Origin: JAMWZF01 sp041628615
Lineage (GTDB): Bacteria > Pseudomonadota > Alphaproteobacteria > Rhodobacterales > Rhodobacteraceae
Assembly: GCA_041628615.1 (NCBI GenBank)
Contig: JBFKOW010000010.1
Span: 1 to 37,967, forward strand
Direction of reading: 5' to 3'
DNA: 37,967 nucleotides
Position 1 is the stretch's first letter, and the number at the start of each line of letters is the position of its first letter. Below are positions 32,184-37,967 of the stretch, piece after piece. The position numbers and the translations under genes are program-made. The notes under the pieces are model-generated. The model saw only the letters and a program-made list of their open reading frames with translations, ran no database searches and was not told the DNA's origin.

Positions 32184-32228
32184 GCCGAAGCCTGTTGTCA
32201 GGCCGTCCGGCCTGCCCTTAACTTCGGC
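32184..32228. repeat. Nested inverted repeats between dehydrogenase and mtnA-like gene
   Basis: The outer arms GCCGAAG (32184-32190) and CTTCGGC (32222-32228) enclose the inner arms CAGGCCG (32199-32205) and CGGCCTG (32208-32214). The result is a two-tier hairpin in the 155-base gap. It could be a terminator or attenuator separating the two modules, or a leader structure for the mtnA-like gene. Confidence 0.5.
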
Positions 32229-32308
32229 TGCGACGGCCCCGGCCGGGCGGCAAGCGGGCAAAGCGGTCTCGCGCGGAGGGCGCGGGGCATCGACGTGAAG
32301 GACCGCAG

Positions 32309-33442
32309 GTGAAGATCGACGGAACCCCCTACCGATCGCTCTGGTGGAACGCCGATGCCGGCGTCCTCGAGATCATCGACCAGCGCTGGCTTCCGCACGA
32401 GCTGCGGATCGCCGCGGTGGCCTCGATGCAGGACTTCGCCGAGGCGATCGTGCAGATGCGGGTGCGCGGCGCGCCGCTGATCGGGGCGACGGCGGCCTAC
32501 GGCATGGCCCGGGCGATGGCCGAGGACCCGTCCGACGCCGCAATGGACGCGGCCTTCGCCTTCCTGATCGGGACCCGGCCCACCGCGGTCAACCTGCGCT
32601 GGGCGCTCTACCGCTGCCGCGCCGCGCTGCGGCCGCTGCCCGCGCCCGAGCGGGCCGCGGCGGCGCTGGCGCTGGCCCACCGCATCGCCGACGAGGACGT
32701 GGAGATCAACCGCAGCATCGGCCTGCACGGCCTCGCCCTGATCCGCGACATCGCGGCGAAGAAGCCTGCGGGCGAGCCCGTCCGCCTGCTGACCCATTGC
32801 AATGCCGGCTGGCTGGCCACGGTGGACTGGGGCACGGCGACCAGCCCGATCTACCAGGCCCATGACGCCGGGCTGCCGCTGCATGTCTGGGTGGACGAGA
32901 CCCGGCCGCGGAACCAGGGCGCGCTGACCGCCTGGGAACTCGGCAGCCACGGGGTGCCGCATACCTACGTCACCGACAACGCCGGCGGCCACCTGATGCA
33001 GCACGGCCTGGTCGACATGGTCATCACCGGCACCGACCGGACCACCCGCCGCGGCGATGTCTGCAACAAGATCGGCACCTATCTCAAGGCGCTGGCGGCC
33101 CATGACAACGCGGTTCCCTTCTACGTCGCGCTGCCGTCTCCGACAATCGACTGGACGGTCACCGACGGCATCGCCGGGATCCCGATCGAGGAGCGCGATC
33201 CGGCGGAAGTGACCGATGTGCAGGGCCGGGCGGAACAGGGCCGGATCGGCACGGTCCGGGTCACCCCCGATGGCACGCCGGCGGGCAATCCCGCCTTCGA
33301 TGTCACCCCGGCCCGGCTGGTCACCGGGCTGATCACCGAGCGCGGGGTCTGTGCGGCCTCGGCGGAGGGGCTGTCGGGCCTGTTCCCGGAGATGGCGGGT
33401 GCGTCGCACCCGGCGCGCGGGGCGGGGGCCGCGACGGGTTGA
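32309..33442 (+). CDS. mtnA: MtnA-type 5-(methylthio/deoxy)ribose-1-phosphate isomerase
   Basis: A 377-residue aldose-ketose isomerase of the eIF2B/MtnA family. It starts with GTG at 32309 behind a GAAGGA site. RVRGAPLIGATAAYG (about 51-65) and RPTAVNLRWAL (90-100) are typical; the catalytic Cys164 lies in LTHCNAG and Asp243 in GTDR. The loop GTDRTTRRGDVCNKIGTYLKAL is the variant I associate with MtnA proteins paired with a class II aldolase, rather than GADR-A-NGD-ANK of methionine-salvage enzymes. It should turn 5-deoxyribose 1-phosphate or methylthioribose 1-phosphate into the ribulose form. No mtnK, mtnP or later methionine-salvage gene is nearby. Confidence 0.9.
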   Translation: MKIDGTPYRSLWWNADAGVLEIIDQRWLPHELRIAAVASMQDFAEAIVQMRVRGAPLIGATAAYGMARAMAEDPSDAAMDAAFAFLIGTRPTAVNLRWALYRCRAALRPLPAPERAAAALALAHRIADEDVEINRSIGLHGLALIRDIAAKKPAGEPVRLLTHCNAGWLATVDWGTATSPIYQAHDAGLPLHVWVDETRPRNQGALTAWELGSHGVPHTYVTDNAGGHLMQHGLVDMVITGTDRTTRRGDVCNKIGTYLKALAAHDNAVPFYVALPSPTIDWTVTDGIAGIPIEERDPAEVTDVQGRAEQGRIGTVRVTPDGTPAGNPAFDVTPARLVTGLITERGVCAASAEGLSGLFPEMAGASHPARGAGAATG

Positions 33443-33545
33443 CCGGCGGCCGGGCGATGGCAGGGAAGGGGCGGCAACGGATGACATCGTGCAGCAGGTC
33501 CGGACCGGCGATTGCCGGCGGCGTCCGGGGACGGGGCGGGCGCCG

Positions 33546-34208
33546 GTGACCGAACCCCTTGCCGACACCCGGGCGACACGGCAGTCGATGATCGACGCCT
33601 GTCTCTGGATGAACGCCCGCGGGATCAACCAGGGCACGGCCGGCAACGTCTCGGTCCGTGTCGGGCAGGGCATCCTGATCACCCCGTCGGCGGTGGACTA
33701 CGACGACCTGACCCCCGACATGATCGTGACGCTGCCGGCGGACGGTCCGCCGGACCCGGACCCGGGGCAGGGGGTCCAGCCGTCGTCCGAATGGCCGTTT
33801 CACCAGCGGCTGCACCGGCTCCGGCCGGACATGCCGGTGGTGCTGCACGCCCATCCGCCGTTCTGCTCGGCGCTCGCGGCGCAGCGGCGGCCGATCCCTG
33901 CCTGCCACTACATGGTCGCGGCCTTCGGCGGCGCGGACGTGCCGCTGGCCGACTATGCCCCGTTCGGCAGCGACGCGCTGGCCGAGGCGATGGCCCGGGT
34001 CATGGCGGACCGCCACGCCTGCCTGATGGCGAACCACGGCGCGACGGTGCTGGGCGAGACGCCGGCGCGGGCCCGCTGGCGGCTGCTCGAACTCGAGACC
34101 CTGGCCCGGACCTACCTATTCAGCCAGCTCGGCGGGACGCCGCACATCCTGTCGGAGGCCGAGATCGCCGTGGCCCTCGAAGCGTTCCGGACCTACGGCC
34201 GGAAATGA
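33546..34208 (+). CDS. Class II aldolase (FucA/Ald2-like)
   Basis: A 220-residue zinc aldolase starting at GTG 33546; an internal ATG at 33588 is less likely because the family has about ten residues before IDACLWMNARG. The nucleotide-loop GINQGTAGNVSVR (about 26-38) and ITPSAVDYDDL are typical. Metal ligands are His101 and His103 (HAHPPF) and His164 (NHGAT), and the catalytic Glu82 is in SSEWPFHQ. It should cleave a ketose 1-phosphate into DHAP and an aldehyde. Directly after mtnA it matches the DHAP shunt, in which Ald2 splits 5-deoxyribulose or methylthioribulose 1-phosphate. It lies 103 bases after mtnA; no strong ribosome site is seen. Confidence 0.88.
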   Translation: MTEPLADTRATRQSMIDACLWMNARGINQGTAGNVSVRVGQGILITPSAVDYDDLTPDMIVTLPADGPPDPDPGQGVQPSSEWPFHQRLHRLRPDMPVVLHAHPPFCSALAAQRRPIPACHYMVAAFGGADVPLADYAPFGSDALAEAMARVMADRHACLMANHGATVLGETPARARWRLLELETLARTYLFSQLGGTPHILSEAEIAVALEAFRTYGRK

Positions 34209-34275
34209 CCCGGCTCGGCCCGCGGGCCTGCCGGCCGGACCGGCCCGGCGGAACCCCGCCGACCGGCGCCGGCCG

Positions 34276-34291
34276 CCGCAGGCCGCTGCGG
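34276..34291. terminator. Small hairpin downstream of the class II aldolase
   Basis: CCGCAG (34276-34281) and CTGCGG (34286-34291) pair across the loop GCCG. It may end the sugar-cluster transcript; it is weak and has no T-run. Confidence 0.3.
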
Positions 34292-34324
34292 GCCGTGCCG
34301 CGCTGCAGGGGCCGATGCGTCAAA

Positions 34325-34347
34325 ATGTAGCTTGTCCAACACTACAT
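34325..34347. promoter_or_regulatory. Inverted repeat in AT-rich patch upstream of DUF11 gene
   Basis: ATGTAG (34325-34330) and CTACAT (34342-34347) are separated by 11 bases. They lie in the most AT-rich stretch of this intergenic region, about 80-100 bases upstream of the start. The layout suits a dimeric regulator's operator. The regulator is unknown. Confidence 0.4.
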
Positions 34348-34428
34348 ATTGTGGTGACGATCTCGGAACCTGTCGCTCCGGTTGTGCCCGGTCCAACCGC
34401 GCGTTGGCGCGATAATGAGAGGCGTCAC

Positions 34429-37400
34429 GTGTCGAACCTGCCCAGTCCGAACCCGACCCCGCGGCTTGCCCTCAAGCTCGTCCAGCGGCTTTTCGTCGTC
34501 CTGTTCTGGCTGCTCGGGGCGGCCGTGCTCGCACCCTCGGCGGCCCGCGCCCAGGCGGCTGTGGACTGGCTCGTCAGCATCGGCGACGGCGCCTTCGACC
34601 TTCAGCCGGCCGGGACTCTGCTCGAATACGACGTCGTGGTGACCAACAACGGGACCAGTCTCGCACCCGCCACCACTGTCACGCTGACCATTCCTGCGAC
34701 CACGACGATGACGGACGCGGTCTACGGCGCGTCCAGCGGCCCCTGCACGCCGCTGCCCGCGACCGGACCGGCGACGGTGGTCTGCGACATCGGCGAACTG
34801 GGCGACGGGGCCTCCGCCGACTTCGTCGCGATCCTGCAGGCCAGCGAGGAGGGCAGCTTCGCGGTCACCGCCCGGGTCGACGACCCGCTCGACGTGGACC
34901 CCGACGACGGCAACAACGTTCAGACCGAGAACACCACCGCGATCGCGGGGTCGGACATCGGCGTCGATCTGATCGCCCCCGTCTCCGCCGCGCGCGGCGA
35001 GTTCGTCGATCTCGACGTGGTGGTGACCAACAACGGGCCAAGCGATGCCAGCAGCTTCATCGTCGATTTCCCGATTCCGCCGGGCATGGCGAACTTCACC
35101 CCGCCGGCCGGCTGCGTCCTGTCCGGCGGAACCTATTCCTGCACCGTCGGGCCACTGGCCGACGGCGCCAGCACCACGCTGACCTTCAACGGGCAGATCG
35201 TCGTCACGAACGCTTCGACCATCGCGGCCACCGCGAGCGTGCGCGGGGCGTCCCCCGCCGACGCGATCCCCGGCAACAACACCGACAGCGAGATCTTCCC
35301 GGTGACCGGCGGCATCGACCTCGCGGTCGGGATCAGCAGCGACGCGACCGGCACGCTCCTGACCGGGGACCCGGTGACCTTCACGGTGACCTCCTCCTAC
35401 ACCGGCGACGACCCGTCCGACATCGTCATCACTCACGTGGTGCCCGACAACTTCGACTTCGACATCGGGGACTTCTCGGCGCCGGGCTGGACCATCGCGG
35501 TCGGCGGCCCGGACGGCCGCACGATCACCTTCTCGCGCCCGGCGGGAAGCGGCCCCGGGCAGGACGTGGCCTTCGACACCATCACCATGCCGATGACCAC
35601 CGTGCAGCAGGGCAACCCGGTCAGCGCCGTGGAGATCGCGGGTCGCGGCCCGGCAGAGAGCAACCCGGGCAACAACACCGCGCAGGTGGTCACCCCGATC
35701 GTCGACCCGGTGGTCGACCTGCGGGCGAACAAGACCGGGCCGTTCCTCGACCTCGCGGTGGTCGGCGAGAGTCACGACTACCGGATCAGCGCGACCAACG
35801 TCGGCAACGCCGATTTCGTCGGCCGCATCTTCATGACCGACCAGGTTCCGGCGGGCCTCACGGTCACCTCGATCGCCACCAACGGCTGGAACTGCGCCCC
35901 CAACCCCGGCGGCGCCGGGCCCTTCACGCTGGTCTGCGAACTGGACCTGACGGCCGGCACCCTCGCCCCGGGGGCCACCACCCCCGCCGTGGTCTACACC
36001 GCCACGGTGACCGACCCCGGCACGATCCCGAACACGATGACCGTCTCGGCCACGGACACGCCGGTACTGTTCGACGAGAACCCGGCGAACGACAGCACCA
36101 CCGTGCAGGTCGAAGCCGTGCTGCCCGGGGACGCCGCCGATGTCGGGCTGAACAAGACCGTCGCCGAGGCGCTGCTGCCGGCGGGCGAGGTGCAGACCTA
36201 CACGATCGAGATCACCAATGCCGGACCCGCCGTCGCCGAGACCGTGGCGATCCGCGACGACCTGCTGAGCCTGATCAACAGCGCCGCGGGCCCCGACGAG
36301 GGCTTCGTCAGCGCGACGCCGGTCCCCGGCCCGCACGCGGCCGGCCTGACCTGCGGCAGTTCGGCGCTCGGCAGCACCGGGCGGCGGCTCGACTGCAACA
36401 TCGCCAGCCTGGCGATCTGCACGCCGGGGAGCGACTGCCCGACCATCACGGTCGAGGTCCGCCACGGCGGCGAGGCCGGCACGATCCCGAACACCGCCTC
36501 GGCCTATTCGCAGGACACCCCCGACCCCGATCTCGGCGACAACGTCGACAGCACCGTTTTCACCCAGGATGCCCGCGTCGACATCACCGTGGAGAAGACG
36601 GTGAACGCGCCCGAGGTCGCCGTCGGGCAGAACGTGACCTACACGGTCACCGCGCGAAACGTCGACAACGGGCTGAGCAGCGCCGAGGACGTGACGCTCG
36701 TCGACACGCTACCGCAGAACGTGGTCTTCGTCTCCGCGTCGCCGTCGCCGGCCTGCGTCGCCACCGCGACGCCGGGCGACCCGGTCGCGCCGGGCGACAC
36801 CGTGACCTGCAATTTCGACACGCTGGCCAACGGCCAGCAGCAGGCCGCCACCATCGTCGTCCGGCCGCTGCGGGCCGCGCTTCCCGGTCCCCTGACCAAC
36901 GGCGCCGCGGTCACGACCTCGACCACCGAGACCGACGTGGAGCCGAACACCGACAGCGTCGACACCACGCTGACGCCGCCGGTGACCGACCTTCTGGTGA
37001 ACAAGGACGACGGCGGCTTCGACCCCGTGCCGGTGGGCGAGGACGTGACCTACACCATCACCGTGACCAACCGCGGCCCTTCCGCCTCGGAGGATCTGGA
37101 GGTCATCGACACCCTGCCGGGCAGCGTCATCAGCTTCCAGTCGGCGCAGCTCGAGAACGGCGATCCCTGCACCTCGACCCCCGCGCCGGGCTCGTTCGGC
37201 GGCGTGGTCCGCTGCGACCTGCCCTATCTGGAGGCCGGGGCGTCGTTCTCGGTCGACGTGGTGGTCCGGGCCGAGACCCGCGGCAGCATCGTCAACAACG
37301 TCGAGATCGACAGCTACGAGATCGCCAACGGCTACGACACCCTTGCCGGGAACAACATCAACGAGGAGAACACCACCGTCCGCACCCGTGCCGACATCGA

Positions 37401-37967
37401 GGTGGTGAGCAAGGTCGCGGTGCCGGGGACCGTCGCGCTCGAGGACGACTTCGTCTACGAGATCACCGTGCGGGCCAATACCGGGCCGGGGCTCGATCTC
37501 GCCGAGCAGGTGGTGATCGCCGACAGCCTGCCGGCCAACATGGTTCTGACGGGAACCCCGTCGACGCCCTACGCGCCGGGGGCCTGCACCGGGACCGCCG
37601 GCCAGTCGAGCTTCAGCTGCGACATTGGCGATGTGCTCGACGGCGATACCTTCGTGATCTCGGTGCCGGTCGAGGTCCGCGCCGCCACCAGCGATCCGCA
37701 GGTCCTGAGCAACACGGCGTCGGCGACCACGGCGTCCTTCGAGGACAATACCGGCAACAACTCCGCTGCCGGGCCGGTCAGCGTGGTCAGCTCCGAGATC
37801 TCGGGCACCGTCTACCGCGACTTCGACAAGGACGTGTCGCAGAACCTCGCCGAGGATACCGGCGTCGCCGGGGTGACGATGACCCTGACCGGGACCACCG
37901 GCGACGGCCGCAACATCGGAACCATCACCGTGGTCACCGATTCCAGCGGGAATTACGTGTTCCCGAA
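34429..37967 (+). CDS. Secreted DUF11-repeat surface protein with SdrD B-like domain, 3' end cut
   Basis: The frame starts at GTG 34429 behind a GAGAGG site and is open to the window end (1,179 codons plus two bases). Residues 1 to about 41 form a long signal peptide with the hydrophobic core LFVVLFWLLGAAVLA, ending ARAQA. Eight DUF11 repeats of about 115-145 residues follow, each opening like DLxVxK or similar, then a VxYTIxVTNxGPS strand, and closing with a D/N-rich turn such as DPDDGNN or ENPANDS. Approximate DNA starts of repeats 2 to 8 are 34954, 35316, 35715, 36139, 36571, 36988 and 37396. From about 37792 a different fold begins (ISGTVYRDFDKD...), like an SdrD B domain. This is a large adhesin-like cell-surface or secreted protein; its anchor is not in view. 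Confidence 0.88.
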   Translation, partial: MSNLPSPNPTPRLALKLVQRLFVVLFWLLGAAVLAPSAARAQAAVDWLVSIGDGAFDLQPAGTLLEYDVVVTNNGTSLAPATTVTLTIPATTTMTDAVYGASSGPCTPLPATGPATVVCDIGELGDGASADFVAILQASEEGSFAVTARVDDPLDVDPDDGNNVQTENTTAIAGSDIGVDLIAPVSAARGEFVDLDVVVTNNGPSDASSFIVDFPIPPGMANFTPPAGCVLSGGTYSCTVGPLADGASTTLTFNGQIVVTNASTIAATASVRGASPADAIPGNNTDSEIFPVTGGIDLAVGISSDATGTLLTGDPVTFTVTSSYTGDDPSDIVITHVVPDNFDFDIGDFSAPGWTIAVGGPDGRTITFSRPAGSGPGQDVAFDTITMPMTTVQQGNPVSAVEIAGRGPAESNPGNNTAQVVTPIVDPVVDLRANKTGPFLDLAVVGESHDYRISATNVGNADFVGRIFMTDQVPAGLTVTSIATNGWNCAPNPGGAGPFTLVCELDLTAGTLAPGATTPAVVYTATVTDPGTIPNTMTVSATDTPVLFDENPANDSTTVQVEAVLPGDAADVGLNKTVAEALLPAGEVQTYTIEITNAGPAVAETVAIRDDLLSLINSAAGPDEGFVSATPVPGPHAAGLTCGSSALGSTGRRLDCNIASLAICTPGSDCPTITVEVRHGGEAGTIPNTASAYSQDTPDPDLGDNVDSTVFTQDARVDITVEKTVNAPEVAVGQNVTYTVTARNVDNGLSSAEDVTLVDTLPQNVVFVSASPSPACVATATPGDPVAPGDTVTCNFDTLANGQQQAATIVVRPLRAALPGPLTNGAAVTTSTTETDVEPNTDSVDTTLTPPVTDLLVNKDDGGFDPVPVGEDVTYTITVTNRGPSASEDLEVIDTLPGSVISFQSAQLENGDPCTSTPAPGSFGGVVRCDLPYLEAGASFSVDVVVRAETRGSIVNNVEIDSYEIANGYDTLAGNNINEENTTVRTRADIEVVSKVAVPGTVALEDDFVYEITVRANTGPGLDLAEQVVIADSLPANMVLTGTPSTPYAPGACTGTAGQSSFSCDIGDVLDGDTFVISVPVEVRAATSDPQVLSNTASATTASFEDNTGNNSAAGPVSVVSSEISGTVYRDFDKDVSQNLAEDTGVAGVTMTLTGTTGDGRNIGTITVVTDSSGNYVFP

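Noticed and set aside
32154..32308. SAM riboswitch upstream of the mtnA-like gene
   Set aside because: The region has a nested hairpin, but I do not see the conserved cores of the SAM riboswitch classes, and the gene is not in a methionine operon.
34415..34417. ATG as start of the DUF11 protein
   Set aside because: It is out of frame; GTG 34429 with a GAGAGG site is in frame and opens the signal peptide.
34342..36465. 707-codon minus-strand frame opposite the DUF11 gene
   Set aside because: No domain; the plus strand has a signal peptide and regular DUF11 repeats through to the edge.

Overview
This is about 38 kb of very GC-rich DNA (roughly 70% by eye) with tightly packed, overlapping genes. 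It comes most likely from a marine or denitrifying alphaproteobacterium of the Rhodobacterales type. The grounds are a clade I nos operon (nosRZDFYLX) with Tat-type NosZ, a c2-like cytochrome, paired dipeptide-type ABC systems, and alphaproteobacterial versions of MtnA and the PfkB kinase. I see no insertion sequence, integrase, rRNA or CRISPR array. The first and last genes are cut by the window edges.

Layout. (1) 1-2500, minus strand: a type VI secretion accessory operon (DUF2169 protein, a ketosynthase-like protein without a visible active-site Cys, a DUF4150/PAAR-like protein running off the left edge). (2) 2583-4143, minus: a UbiG-like SAM methyltransferase and an integral membrane methyltransferase-like protein. 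(3) 4235-4310: tRNA-Thr(UGU). (4) 4486-11655, plus: a complete family-5 peptide/opine-type ABC importer with two tandem periplasmic binding proteins, two permeases and two ATPases. (5) 11755-15278, plus: a FecR-domain gene whose signal peptide is broken by an in-frame TAG, and a CHASE2-PAS-like-GGDEF-EAL protein with a degenerate GGDEF and an intact EAL domain. (6) 15319-17277, minus: the periplasmic nucleotidase CpdB. (7) 17483-26622, minus: nitrous oxide reductase operon nosRZDFYLX ending in a small cytochrome c. (8) 26892-34208, plus: a sugar-catabolic cluster of seven genes. (9) 34429 to the end, plus: the first 1,179 codons of a secreted DUF11-repeat surface protein.

How the genes fit together. 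The nos genes give N2O respiration: NosR passes electrons, NosX flavinylates NosR, NosDFYL supply copper or sulfur to NosZ, and the terminal cytochrome may feed NosZ. The sugar cluster contains two modules, each of which should end in dihydroxyacetone phosphate. Module one is isomerase, mutarotase, PfkB kinase, class I LacD/YihT-type aldolase and a 2-hydroxyacid dehydrogenase. Module two is an MtnA-type isomerase plus a class II aldolase, matching the DHAP shunt for 5-deoxyribose or 5-methylthioribose.

The most interesting candidate system is module one. Its kinase keeps, at aligned positions, the three residues I recall as sulfonate-binding in the sulfofructose kinase YihV. Its dehydrogenase resembles sulfolactate dehydrogenases, and its aldolase shares the YihT C-terminal motif. 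A sulfoglycolysis-like pathway for sulfoquinovose or another acidic deoxysugar is therefore a testable hypothesis. It is not proven: no sulfoquinovosidase, sulfosugar transporter or sulfolactaldehyde dehydrogenase is in view.
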